Below are positions 47,001-49,851 of a stretch of DNA of 64,000 nt, one piece after another. The stretch comes from Ctena decussata (lineage: Eukaryota; Mollusca; Bivalvia; Lucinida; Lucinidae). Both the position numbers and the translations under genes were made by a program. Numbering within the stretch: position 1 is the stretch's first letter; each line of letters opens with the position of its first letter. Where the stretch lies: contig OZ022510.1 in the NCBI GenBank assembly GCA_963989385.1, positions 1,054,501 to 1,118,500 on the forward strand, given 5' to 3'. Under the pieces are notes generated by a model that was given only the letters and a program-made list of their open reading frames with translations, had not been told where the DNA came from and did no database searches.

Positions 47001-49141
47001 ACGACTCAGGCTCCTTCAAACCCTGCATCTCCAACAAGGTATCTTTTCCTTCTGCCTTTAGGTATTCTATACCTTCCTACAATAATAAAATATGTACCTT
47101 TAATGCTTAGTACAATGAATACTGAAAATTATCAGCACATAATGTGGACAGTACTGAATAGACTACTACATGTAAAACTTAACTTTTTAACACTTGCCTT
47201 TCCCTTTTCTCCCGTAGACATCAGTGGAATCAGCTCCCAAGTCAGACTTGCATGGCAGAGTCACTGAAATTCTTCAAGACAACTGAACAGTTAAGTCTTG
47301 AAGATGAGCATTCTAGGCTCAAGTAATTTCTATATCTTCCCTGTCTTTTGCCTTCTTCTTTCTGTCTTTCCTTATTCTGTTGACTCTGTCTCAAATCTTT
47401 TTGTCATTTTCCCTCTCACAATCAAATGATGATAATCCCCAAAGCTGAGGGCATGACAGCCAAAGCATAACAATGTACATTTTGAGGAAACTGACAGGAG
47501 ACAATCATAGCCAACATGCAGGTGGGATTCAAACCACCGATTGCTAGCTTAGCAGGTCAACACTTAACCAAGATGAAATTTTCTATGGAAATTTCAGAGC
47601 TCTAGATAAGAGGGAGTATTTGATGATAATTAGGGATAATTTTTGTTAATTCTGCATAAAAACATATATTGTGACCCCTCATCTGAACCTTCTCAACGAG
47701 ACATCGGGTTCAGATGAGGGGTCAAAACATATGGTTTCAATGAGAAATTAAGCAAATTATCCCTCAATTATTATCAAATACCCCTCTTATTCTAGAGCTC
47801 TGATGGAATGTCTGTAAAATGTGCAAAAATGCATTCAGCTTAAAATGACCCTGAAAAAAAATGCATGAGACAAGTCCTTAGATAAGGTACCTTACAGGGT
47901 AACATAAACACTGAAAATTCAGATCATCATCAACCTGTGCATCGTTACACACTGATATCAGCCTTTGCCAGAGCTCTAGATAAGAGGGAGTATTTGATGA
48001 TAATTAAGGATAATTTTTTTTTATTTCTCAGCGAAACCATATGTTGTGATCCCTCATCTGAACCGTCTCGACGAGACGGTTCAGATGAGTGGTCATAACA
48101 TATGTTTTTATGCAGAATTAACAAAAATTATCCCTAATTATCACCAAATACTCCCTCTTATCTACAGCTCTGCTTTGCTAAGAATTCATATGCTCCTCTG
48201 TATCCAAAGTGCCGGTACAGTCTAGAGAAGATGCTGATCAGACTGCATGATGTGCATTCTGATAGCGTTTGCTGCTAAGTACATAATAAATCTTAATTTC
48301 ATGACTTGGTCATATCTGACCATTATGTCAGACATGACCAACTCATGATATGAAGATAGATAACAGTGCAGGCTAAGACCAGCCAGTACACTAGGCATTG
48401 TGGTGAGCACTTTACCAGTTGCACATGTTGTAGGTGATAAGTTGCAATTGTGCATAAGTAAAGAGATTGTTGACAATGTTTACCAAATTAAACTGAATAT
48501 TGAGGGAGCAGCTTTGCATGACCAATGAGACAGCCCCAAGTGTCAACCAATTAGTGCTCAGGGATCATTAACATGTTTCAACATGAGGCAGTTAACCTGT
48601 TAGCACTTGACCAATTAACAGGCATTAATTATCTCATCAGGCAGATGACAACTCAAACAAGTTATGACTAATGTAAGATAACTTTCAGTTAAAACACATG
48701 GTGAAACGTTTGATGGCTGAGAATTCTTCCTTTATATCAAATTTCATTTGTCAATATTTACATGTCAACCTGACCCTGAACAAGTCTCAACATCCGCCAT
48801 CTTGAAATGCTGAATAATGTGTTTTTAAAAGCGAATATTTCCGACTTATAATAGAGATTAAGAAAAGATTTTTGGGTACAATAACAACGAATCATTTTAG
48901 TTAAAGCTGCAATAAAATTCATTTCTTAGTTTTAATACGCGTTGGCTTTATTCGCATTAATTGGGTCACCGGTCAAATTTCTAAGGAGCTCAATGTGCAT
49001 TAACAACTCCATTGCGTGAAGTTAAGATTTTCGCTAAATTTGCGATCGAATTACGACAAAAGTACATAACTGATTTTCACCTACTTTGGCAGTAACTTGC
49101 ATTGTTCCATCCCTAGGAAGATCAGGTTTAGCAGTTGCCAT
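10439..49141 (-). CDS. Repeat-exon gene, Lys/Ala/Glu-rich putative nuclear protein (joined model, 11 exons)
   Basis: The span covers eleven short exons, listed separately, with GT-AG introns. Seven upstream exons give 322 residues if exon 7 reads to its own TAA. Splicing exon 7 at 35503 and adding the four downstream exons gives 497 residues. Exons 2-5, 8 and 9 are phase 0 at both ends. Units start with E/D-A/S-K/R-x-x-L and end with a TM-x-x-TAK-like motif after a Lys-rich patch such as KKPKMAK, AKKPRMAK or KKTKMSK. Exons 4 and 9 share an APP-x-K-x-P-x-M-x-x-G-x-T-x-x-x-AK ending, which ties the 12-kb exon to the 41-kb exon. There is no signal peptide or membrane segment. KRGRKPKK resembles an AT-hook, and acidic runs alternate with basic ones. 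A nuclear or chromatin role is inferred from composition only, and the family is not recognised. The 21-kb gap between exons 7 and 8 may hide exons, or exons 8-11 may belong to an adjacent paralogue. Confidence 0.7.
10739..11411. other. Predicted intron between exons 11 and 10
   Basis: The stretch has stops in all frames and one half of the GGAGCAAATTCTTTCC repeat at 11155-11200. No exon signal was found. Confidence 0.4.
11412..11423 (-). CDS. Repeat-exon gene, candidate 12-nt microexon (exon 10)
   Basis: A pyrimidine-rich stretch ending in TTTTCAG is followed by ATCCAAGTGAAG and then GTGAGTGG, a strong donor. The twelve bases are four codons (I-Q-V-K), phase 0 on both sides, and end in Lys like the other units. 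They fit between exon 9 and exon 11 without shifting frame. Both splice sites are good, but so short an exon needs transcript evidence. It could also be a decoy. Confidence 0.45.
11424..12615. other. Predicted intron between exons 10 and 9
   Basis: It contains a degraded GCTCCAGATAAG-family MITE at about 11618-11750 (GCTCCAGATAAGACAGG and GTCTCGTTGAGACGG). Otherwise only AT-rich sequence was seen. Confidence 0.45.
12616..12714 (-). CDS. Repeat-exon gene, exon 9
   Basis: The acceptor TTATTACAG and donor AAA|GTAAGT enclose 33 codons, phase 0 at both ends. The translation runs RAASSVDEEDDEEAPPSKRP and then QMSTGLTRSFAAK. The second half aligns with the end of exon 4 (APPAKKPRM, then KGVTMAATAK), which shows common origin. 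The exon has the usual acidic run, basic patch and closing AK. A palindromic repeat begins about 20 bp upstream of the acceptor. Confidence 0.72.
12733..13015. repeat. Short tandem units bounded by inverted ends, plus a neighbouring hairpin
   Basis: Four diverged units of about 34 bp (GACCGCCTGTACGGGCGATA, then ATCCACTCGCTTTT) occupy 12746-12875. They are bounded by ATACCATGGTTTG and its complement CAAACCATGGTAT. A second hairpin follows, with arms TTTTATACCACCCTTAC and GTAAGGGTGGTATAA. It lies just upstream of the exon 9 acceptor. Confidence 0.65.
13178..13390 (+). mobile_element. tRNA-derived SINE
   Basis: The head has a B-box-like GGTTTGATTCCCG. The body has TTTCATTATCACCC, and the tail is CTGTTGAAAAGGACGTATAA. 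The same tail occurs near 19727 and, inverted, at 45520. Confidence 0.6.
13447..13628. mobile_element. Palindromic MITE, GCTCCAGATAAG family
   Basis: The ends AGTGCTCCAGATAAGAGGGG and CCGTCTTATCTGGAGCTCTG pair. The centre has CTCATTAGAACCGCCTC and a diverged complement. Confidence 0.8.
13629..14278. other. Predicted intron sequence with a TTTC microsatellite
   Basis: A TTTC/TTTA run covers about 13976-14035. At 14205-14255 is a half-palindrome, CGGAACACCGCTCGG...CCGACCGTGCTCCG, that also occurs at 57027-57092. It lies just past the exon 8 donor. Confidence 0.5.
14279..14425 (-). CDS. Repeat-exon gene, exon 8
   Basis: The acceptor TATTTACAG and donor AAG|GTAAGA enclose 49 codons, phase 0 at both ends. 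The exon opens DSRYLVSPPPRDSDDD, continues with a Glu run and the basic patch PRRKGRR, and closes KRAVTKLCACK. The DSRYLV start parallels the EAKELL start of the upstream units. It is the only unit with Cys residues near its end. Its link to exon 7 assumes the alternative donor at 35503. Confidence 0.68.
14441..14776. repeat. Inverted repeat followed by a 118-bp direct duplication
   Basis: The arm at 14441-14491 (TTTTGATATCAAGTTTATCA) pairs with 14528-14577. The segment 14544-14661 is then repeated nearly unchanged at 14662-14776. Confidence 0.8.
15115..15159 (+). repeat. CT dinucleotide microsatellite
   Basis: About 40 bp of CT repeat. Confidence 0.95.
15366..16815 (+). repeat. Minisatellite, about 27 copies of a roughly 54-bp unit
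   Basis: The unit contains GGACCTGTATCAAACCCTCT, then GAAGAGTCTATAGGGTCCTA and GTGTATTACTACA. Some units are shortened to about 46 bp where the TATTACTATA spacer is lost. Units around 15700-16030 form a subtype with CAGAGACCTATATTAAACC. The ACCTGTATC...AGGGTCC part has weak internal symmetry. All copies point the same way until the end. Confidence 0.95.
16821..16869 (-). repeat. Inverted final copy of the minisatellite unit
   Basis: CACTAGGACCCTATAGACTC and TTCAGAGGGTTTGATAT are the reverse complement of the array unit. They sit at the right end, so the last forward copy and this one form a hairpin. Confidence 0.9.
17041..17083 (+). repeat. CT dinucleotide microsatellite
   Basis: About 42 bp of CT repeat, the second such tract within 2 kb. 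Confidence 0.95.
17241..17640 (-). pseudogene. Non-LTR retrotransposon 3' end (ORF2 C-terminus)
   Basis: The minus strand translates to HITNEEVRRKIQAAIG, LVKKRKLRWFGRVSRSSGLA, KTILQGTVKGKRRRG and EDNIKEWT. This is the familiar C-terminal region of LINE reverse transcriptases, with the usual linker between RRRG and EDNI partly deleted. Frameshifts follow, and the 3' end is an AATAG-type microsatellite (17241-17290). The same 3' end occurs in the opposite orientation at 53486-53622. It is a dead, 5'-truncated copy. Confidence 0.8.
17898..18085 (-). mobile_element. SINE body and tail, inverted relative to 5092-5325
   Basis: The reverse complement reads GAAGGGCAGTTGTCAGTTAC, then GCCTGCCCAGGAATAGTGTG, GACATGACCATAG and a GTAAAACAATAAAACAACAA tail. 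It matches the second half of the 5.1-kb SINE. Confidence 0.65.
18086..19437. other. Intronic or intergenic sequence, nothing recognised
   Basis: AT-rich with an A-rich tract at 18655-18690. AATAAA on the minus strand at about 18474 is not linked to a gene. Confidence 0.4.
19438..19516. repeat. Palindrome
   Basis: The arms CTATGTCATATTCCTGCG and GCAGGAATATGGCATAG surround a GCCCAGTG...CACTGGGC inner stem. Confidence 0.75.
19727..19790 (+). mobile_element. SINE 3' tail fragment
   Basis: CGTCCTGATATGACAAAAAG and GTTGAAAAGGACGTAAAATC match the 3' part of the SINEs at 13.2 and 45.5 kb. Confidence 0.5.
19855..22430 (+). mobile_element. Pearl/HINE-type element, copy 2 (outer, interrupted)
   Basis: It starts AACAAGAGCTGTCGCCTGAC and ends with hairpin CCTGAACTTTCGTTCAGG, then CGAGCTAAAAA. 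The core has roughly 185-bp repeats with TTGGACCAATATCTAACTAC and ATGACCTTGACACCAAGGTC. A GGACGCGGACGCAGATGCGG microsatellite precedes the hairpin. A second HINE (20627-22072) is inserted in the core, and the outer repeat continues on both sides. Its ends are shared with the deleted copy at 1671-1826. Confidence 0.75.
20627..22072 (+). mobile_element. Pearl/HINE-type element, copy 3 (inserted inside copy 2)
   Basis: It starts AACAAGAGGCCCACGGGCC and ends GGAGCCTTCGGCTCTGGTGA, then GCTAAAAA. About four tandem units of roughly 329 bp contain TTGGTTTCCATGGCAACC (21010, 21338, 21668). An ACGACGGAC microsatellite precedes the end hairpin. The inserted position proves that it is younger than copy 2. 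Confidence 0.78.
22591..22911. mobile_element. Short TIR element with CACTG ends
   Basis: The left CACTGTAAAAAAATCCATAG, TTTTACGGTAGAATACATGG and CAACCAGCTGCC are mirrored on the right by GGCAGCTGGTTGCCAGG and ACAGTG. The inverted arms are about 70 bp. CACTG ends recall CACTA/EnSpm-type MITEs, but the flanks (CTG, TTG) do not give a clean 3-bp duplication. Confidence 0.7.
22912..23815. other. Repeat remnants, no gene seen
   Basis: Around 23160-23300 a fragment (TTTTCCTAAAAATAACAGCT, GTGACCTTGACCC) resembles the 3.2-kb HINE core. At 23605-23715, GAGTGAGTGAACTCGGGTTT and AACGTCCCACC look like a SINE-like repeat, with an inverted relative near 24420-24470. Confidence 0.45.
23816..24042. mobile_element. 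Palindromic MITE, GAGCCGCGACACGAG family
   Basis: The ends GAGCCGTGACACGACAAAAC and TTTTTTTCGTGTCGAGGCTC pair. The arms carry the GATCA...CTGGGC motif. Confidence 0.8.
24043..25860. other. AT-rich sequence with short palindromes
   Basis: GGTCTCCATATGACTATTGT occurs twice (about 24422 and 24600). A C tract lies at 24535-24551. Palindromes are at 25009-25070 (CAGTGTAGACCCATATCAGG and complement) and 25548-25657 (TTACCCTAA ends, CATTAATTTTCCATTT arms). No exon was identified. Confidence 0.5.
25861..25948 (+). repeat. Five copies of GTGTTTAAGTGGCCAA
   Basis: Short units of 16-18 bp stand in tandem. The plus-strand frame starting at 25886 translates them as repeats of VFKWPS, but the frame has no other support. 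Confidence 0.9.
26050..26150. repeat. Palindromic MITE, TTTTCCATTT family
   Basis: The arms GTGCTTAAGTATTGGGACAC and TTTTAGGTGTCCTAATG flank TTTTCCATTTGTCCCAAATG. Close relatives are at 25548-25657 and 37936-38030. All have an outer GTGCTTAA/TTAAGCAC-like end. Confidence 0.75.
26151..26664. other. No clear feature; downstream side of the signal-peptide exon
   Basis: A remnant of the GAGCAAATTCTTTC repeat lies at 26325-26365. I looked here for a second exon of the secreted-protein candidate and found no convincing one. Confidence 0.4.
26665..26982 (-). CDS. Candidate first exon of a secreted Cys-containing protein
   Basis: The reading frame starts MAALQWLALAAILILAMFSS, a clear signal-peptide profile with likely cleavage near residues 20-24. 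About 80 residues follow, with Cys at about 44, 45, 64, 70 and 88. Two ends are possible. A strong donor CCT|GTGAGTAA at 26812/26811 (phase 0) would give 57 codons. A weaker GGAAG|GTAGTT near 26668 would include the segment ending EWSHAEWKKHG. That segment loosely recalls the second active-site motif of RNase T2 (W-x-H-E-W-x-K-H-G), but it has an extra Ala, and the first motif (HGLWP) is absent, so I do not assign the family. No downstream exons were identified. A hairpin element lies 12 bp upstream of the ATG. Confidence 0.35.
   Translation of the reverse strand: MAALQWLALAAILILAMFSSHVSQSSDDSLRHRIKSISSSPLNCCSELIRSDLHLYPVSNIDEECRHFQGCFHYHYPYTNASIMHRPSCEGSQEWSHAEWKKHGR
26994..27129. repeat. 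Palindromic hairpin element with CCAAT motifs
   Basis: Two nearly perfect arms of about 60 bp start GAGGTTATAAAACTTGAG and end in its complement. Each arm includes ATTGGCTGCTTCC or its complement, so inverted CCAAT boxes occur on both strands, and the TTATAAAA near each end is TATA-like. It sits just upstream of the signal-peptide exon and may have donated promoter sequence. Confidence 0.7.
27346..27594. mobile_element. Palindromic MITE, GGGCCCAGTTGTTCAAA family
   Basis: The ends GGGCCCAGTTGTTCAAAACT and GCTTTGAACAACTGGGCCCC pair. The inner arms AGAAATGTGAATAGCTTTTG and CTCACATTTTTTCAAC form a second stem. A relative at 33283-33877 is interrupted. Confidence 0.75.
27735..27999. mobile_element. 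Palindromic MITE, ACAGTCAACTC family
   Basis: AGTTGACTCTTGTTATCTCA on the left and TTTGAGATATCAAGAGTTAA on the right are complementary. The right arm is partly duplicated (GAACTTCAACT...GAGATATC twice). Confidence 0.75.
28356..28558. mobile_element. GCTCCAGATAAG-family MITE with a 6-bp target duplication
   Basis: It runs from CAGAGCTCTAGGTAAGAGG to CTTATCTAGAGCTCTG. TTCTGA flanks it on both sides (28350-28355 and 28559-28564). The centre TGAACCGTCTCGACAAGACG is a perfect stem. It was inserted in an older copy of its own family. Confidence 0.85.
28659..31514. mobile_element. MULE-like non-autonomous element, 2,856 bp, 9-bp target duplication
   Basis: The terminal inverted repeats are about 300-340 bp (28659-28965 and about 31175-31514). 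They begin with tandem units of about 48 bp containing GTCTGCTGACAACCGGTTGT, two to three per end. The 9 bp TAAAAGAAA occur exactly at 28650-28658 and 31515-31523. Long TIRs with 8-10 bp duplications are typical of Mutator-like elements. No transposase is visible; the interior holds other repeats. The family call is inference. Confidence 0.8.
29425..30465 (+). repeat. Roughly 178-bp tandem repeat block inside the MULE-like element
   Basis: GGAGTTTGTGTAATCAACTC recurs about five times (near 29536, 29710, 29890, 30066 and 30247), each followed by CTTTTTCAAACTTTG and TGTGGACATA. It is bounded by GGGGCATTAAGATTTGCTCC and GGGGGCATCTGATTCTTGTC, resembling pearl/HINE ends. It is probably a separate insertion. 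The sequence from 30466 to 31160 has further diverged core-like repeats. Confidence 0.65.
31570..33282. other. AT-rich sequence with three hairpins
   Basis: Palindromes are at 31779-31848 and 32005-32064 (both with CCCTATTGCACTCAGAAC) and 32791-32859. The last has perfect 32-bp arms containing GTGAGGAACTTTTGCCGTGC and a loop of 5 nt. No exon is supported. Confidence 0.6.
33283..33877. mobile_element. GTTGTTCAAA-family palindromic MITE holding two other MITEs
   Basis: The ends GGGCAGAGTTGTTCAAAACT and CACTGAACAACTATGCCC pair. Inside are an ACAGTCAACTC-family MITE (33348-33556) and a degraded GCTCCAGATAAG-family copy (about 33560-33735). Confidence 0.65.
34066..34260. mobile_element. Palindromic MITE, GCTCCAGATAAG family
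   Basis: CAGAGCTCCAGATAAAAAAG and CCTTCTTATCTGGGGCACTG pair, and the core is TCTCATCGAGACGGTTCTAA. Confidence 0.8.
34487..34687. mobile_element. Palindromic MITE, GCTCCAGATAAG family
   Basis: CAGAGCTCCAGATAAGAGG and CTTCTTATCTGGAGCACTG pair. The core CCTCATTAGAACCGCCTCAA is mirrored by GAGACGGTTCTAATGATGGG. Confidence 0.85.
34919..35010. repeat. Palindrome
   Basis: CTTACACAAGTGGTCATTTC pairs with GAAATGACCAAGAGTGTAA around the loop GGAGCCTTCGGCAAG. Confidence 0.75.
35470..35681 (-). CDS. Repeat-exon gene, exon 7 (internal or terminal)
   Basis: The acceptor TTGATTTCAG leads into CA-AAA-TGG, which completes the G left by exon 6 to give Ala, so the junction reads TMDE-AKWVL. The exon holds 70 codons and then TAA at 35472-35470. 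Unlike the others it contains a full unit junction, GGTMQKTAKEGKEFLK, with no intron at that place. A KRGRKPKKAAEK patch follows, then VEEEEEEEES and the stop. An AAA|GTAGAA site at 35503/35502 would instead splice out the Glu run in phase 0 and join exon 8. I see no AATAAA within about 100 nt of the stop, which mildly favours the spliced form. Confidence 0.75.
35945..36834 (+). mobile_element. HINE-like element, type with ATACCCCGCCAC ends
   Basis: It begins near GTGATACCCCGCCACTGC and ends ATACCCCGCCACTAACGTGT and GGCAGGGTATAAAAA. The core has diverged repeats with CCCAGGGCAGGGGCA and ATAACCC. A GGACGGACGGATGGACACAC microsatellite lies near the end. A remnant of the same end is at about 37350-37410. 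Confidence 0.6.
37425..37548 (-). CDS. Repeat-exon gene, exon 6
   Basis: The acceptor TTTTTCTAG and donor GAGG|GTAGGT enclose 41 codons plus one base, so the exon ends in phase 1. It is the only internal exon predicted to do so. It opens EASALLGEEK, has a Lys/Gly linker with SKAKGKPAGPK, and ends RSTTIQKTMDE. TTIQKTMDE-AK matches the TMQ-x-TAK-E junction of other units shifted by about one codon. The translated join to exon 7 is uninterrupted. Confidence 0.78.
37730..38030. mobile_element. Two palindromic MITEs in intron 5
   Basis: A GCTCCAGATAAG-family copy at 37730-37915 (AGTGCTCCAGATAAGAAGGG to CTTTTATCTGGAGCTCTGG) is followed by a TTTTCCATTT-family copy at 37936-38030 (GTGTCCCAAATTCCAATTAC end). 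Confidence 0.75.
38386..38535 (-). CDS. Repeat-exon gene, exon 5
   Basis: The acceptor GATTGCAG and donor AAG|GTAAGA enclose 50 codons, phase 0 at both ends. The exon opens EAKELLAGASPDQDAMTRGQ, then QKKIEEI, a KPSPKKTKMSK patch and a TMAATAK ending. It is a close sister of exon 4. The first bases of this exon and its acceptor are duplicated about 200 bp upstream, beyond a palindromic MITE. MITE copies lie on both sides, at about 37.73-37.92 kb and 38.55-38.72 kb. Confidence 0.85.
38546..38748. mobile_element. MITE next to a duplicated exon 5 acceptor
   Basis: A GCTCCAGATAAG-family copy (GAGCTCAAGATAAGAGGGG, core GAACCGTTTCGGTGAGACGG) lacks its right end. It is followed at 38724-38748 by AGTTCTTTAGCTTCCTGCAA, the same bases as the start of exon 5 at 38523-38542. 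Used as an acceptor, the extra copy would read EAKELLMGINLE and stop. Confidence 0.75.
38838..39123. mobile_element. Palindromic MITE, ACAGTCAACTC family, with internal duplication
   Basis: ACAGTCAACTCCCGATATCT and GAGATATCAAGAGCTGACTG are the ends. The left arm segment TATTTTTATTTACATTTCAA recurs, so the left side is duplicated. Confidence 0.75.
39185..39415 (-). mobile_element. Degenerate tRNA-derived SINE
   Basis: The plus strand shows GGATGGATGGCTGACTTGCA, GCCATAATGAAAGGTTGTGT and GAGACTGCTAGATTGGCAGA. These are diverged reverse complements of the SINE at 45520-45726. Confidence 0.5.
39617..40623 (+). mobile_element. HINE-like element, GTCTCGCC type
   Basis: It starts AACAAGAATTCCGCGGAATG and then TCTCGCCTGC. 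Five tandem units of about 156 bp contain TTTCATGGCTCTAGCCCTTA. It ends with CGCCGACGACGCCGCCGAC and hairpin GTCTCGCCTCTGCTTCGCAG, then GCGAGACAAAAA. A fragment of the same 5' end is near 45840-45915. Confidence 0.7.
40877..41082. mobile_element. Palindromic MITE, ACAGTCAACTC family, beside the exon 4 donor
   Basis: ACAGTCAACTCCTGATATCT on the left pairs with GAGATATCGAGAATAAACT on the right. It lies 34 bp downstream (on the gene strand) of the exon 4 splice donor. Confidence 0.75.
41116..41268 (-). CDS. Repeat-exon gene, exon 4
   Basis: The acceptor ATTTTCAG and donor AAG|GTAAGT enclose 51 codons, phase 0 at both ends. The unit opens EAKGLLADTNIDPDATTRGQ, then QKKLDEIAEE, the linker APPAKKPRM and a KGVTMAATAK ending. 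It is the clearest example of the repeat, and DATTRGQQK is shared with exons 3 and 5. A palindromic MITE (40877-41082) ends 34 bp past the donor. Confidence 0.87.
41352..43538 (+). mobile_element. Pearl/HINE-type element, copy 4
   Basis: It starts AACAAGAGGACCATTGGTCC and then GCTCACCCGAG. Four units of about 445-463 bp contain CCAAGTTTCAAGGCCATCGG and GGTCAAAGAATGACCTTGAC. A long GGACGGACGG microsatellite (43420-43485) precedes GGAGCCTCTGGCTCAGGTGA and GCTAATAAAA. It lies in intron 3. Confidence 0.78.
43539..44149. other. Intron 3 sequence, no clear feature
   Basis: AT-rich, with a half copy of the CAGACCCAGATCAGACTGCT palindrome near 43697. No exon is supported. Confidence 0.4.
44150..44778 (+). 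mobile_element. Tandem-core element ending GGCGGGGAACAAAA
   Basis: Three units of about 180 bp contain TTATATCCAAACCACATGCA and AACTGTCGGAGGAGTTGCAC. A GGACGGAAAGACGGAAGGAC tract and CTTTTCTTCAAAAAGGCGGG close it. The 5' end is not certain. It sits just past the exon 3 donor. Confidence 0.6.
44840..44983 (-). CDS. Repeat-exon gene, exon 3
   Basis: The acceptor TCTGTAG and donor AAAG|GTATGC enclose 48 codons, phase 0 at both ends. The exon opens EAADYILAGSKFDPEATTRG, continues QQKEAEEKAAAGKKPKM and ends AKGVTMAATAK. The ending is identical in protein to that of exon 4 and close to it in DNA, pointing to exon duplication. Confidence 0.86.
45520..45726 (-). mobile_element. tRNA-derived SINE
   Basis: On the minus strand it opens GGGGAGCCCAGGTAGCTCTG, with B box GGGTTTGAGTCCC. 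The body has CCATGGCACACAGCCTTTCA and the tail TTAAAAAGGACGTAAAATCG. It is the best-preserved SINE in the window. Confidence 0.75.
45807..46360. other. Repeat fragments in intron 2
   Basis: A GTCTCGCC-type HINE fragment lies at about 45840-45915. Half of the GGGAGAGTTGGGTAACTTCG palindrome (full copy at 59317) lies at 45929-46060. A GGAAAGAATATACTCCTGGA hairpin lies at 46288-46351. The 138-codon plus frame here runs through these repeats. Confidence 0.5.
46361..46947. other. Intron 2 sequence, nothing recognised
   Basis: AT-rich with stops in all frames. Confidence 0.4.
46948..47076 (-). CDS. Repeat-exon gene, exon 2
   Basis: The acceptor TTATTGTAG and donor AAG|GTAATA enclose 43 codons, phase 0 at both ends. 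The exon opens EGIEYLKAEGKDTLLEMQGL, has a Ser-rich linker KEPESSSSKTA, and ends VPRDSTMEQTAK. PRDSTMEQTAK repeats PRDGTMQVTAK at the end of exon 1. Confidence 0.84.
47405..48172. mobile_element. SINE remnant and two GCTCCAGATAAG-family MITEs in intron 1
   Basis: A minus-strand SINE remnant (47405-47577, GCAGGTGGGATTCAAACCAC) is followed by MITEs at about 47605-47810 and 47969-48172. The second runs CAGAGCTCTAGATAAGAGGG to CTCTTATCTACAGCTCTG and is flanked on both sides by CTTTGC (47963-47968, 48173-48178), a clean 6-bp target duplication. Confidence 0.75.
48173..49084. other. Intron 1 sequence adjoining exon 1
   Basis: A weak hairpin (GACCATTATGTCAGACATG) lies near 48318. No other feature was seen. 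Confidence 0.4.
49085..49141 (-). CDS. Repeat-exon gene, exon 1 with start codon
   Basis: The ATG lies in the context GAAAATGG. Nineteen codons read MATAKPDLPRDGTMQVTAK and stop at AAA|GTAGGT, phase 0. The start is chosen because the peptide ends in the diagnostic TM-x-x-TAK motif and joins exon 2 in frame. Upstream sequence looks like a promoter. No signal peptide follows the ATG. Confidence 0.82.
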
Positions 49142-49420
49142 TTTCTAGCGTACTTGCACAGAAAACTCCCTTCAAAGCAGGATACCAAAACGTCTTGTTT
49201 TCACGAGGTTGATCAGCCTTCGACAGGGAAGGCGTGGTCACATGGTAAGCAACCCGCATACCGATTGGTTTATCCTGAACGAGGCAACCCGGAAGCGCGA
49301 AAAATGAAAACAAAAACAAACCTCAAAACGTGTGCGTTTTTTGTTTGGCCCCAGGGGTTGTTTTCGTCACGTGGGTCGGAGTGGGTCAGGTCGGCTTTAT
49401 TAGTATTGGGCCCCGGAGCT
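49142..49420 (-). promoter_or_regulatory. Candidate promoter and 5' UTR of the repeat-exon gene
   Basis: The stretch upstream of the ATG is less AT-rich than its surroundings and has several CpGs. It carries a CCAAT box (AACCAATCGG on the minus strand, 49270-49261) and an ETS-like CTTCCGG (49295-49289). Further up, near 49370, is CACGTG. No TATA box is obvious. Transcription probably starts between the CCAAT box and 49142; the exact site cannot be seen. Confidence 0.4.
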
Positions 49421-49851
49421 TTAACGAAGTAATGGTCAGATACGAACGAGTCGTTATGGAGATAAAAGCAAACGGGAACCTGTCCTGTAGGCCTGTACAT
49501 GGAAATTTGTTTGTGTGTGTGTGTGTATGTGTGGGGGCGCGGGTGGGGTGGGTAAGGGGAGGGGGTCGAAGGAGCAGAAGAACGAGAATAACTGACATCT
49601 TTGATATTTGAGGTGGAAGGATATGGCATATTAAAATAATGAAATAAAATTATAATAACAATGATAATAATAACATTTTTGCCCCAACGTATATAATATT
49701 CTAATAGCCAACAACAAAACAAAAAAAAAAAAAAGAAGAAAGAGAGAGAGAGAAAATAGAGAAGGTATTCAAGATGGATCAGAGATTTTAGAATCGTTTA
49801 AACAGATTTTATTCCATAATAGTTTGTACATCTACATATTCTACATAAGTA

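Noticed and set aside
49270..49722. 150-codon minus-strand frame upstream of exon 1
   Set aside because: Low-complexity translation of GT/CA and A-rich tracts, overlapping the probable promoter.
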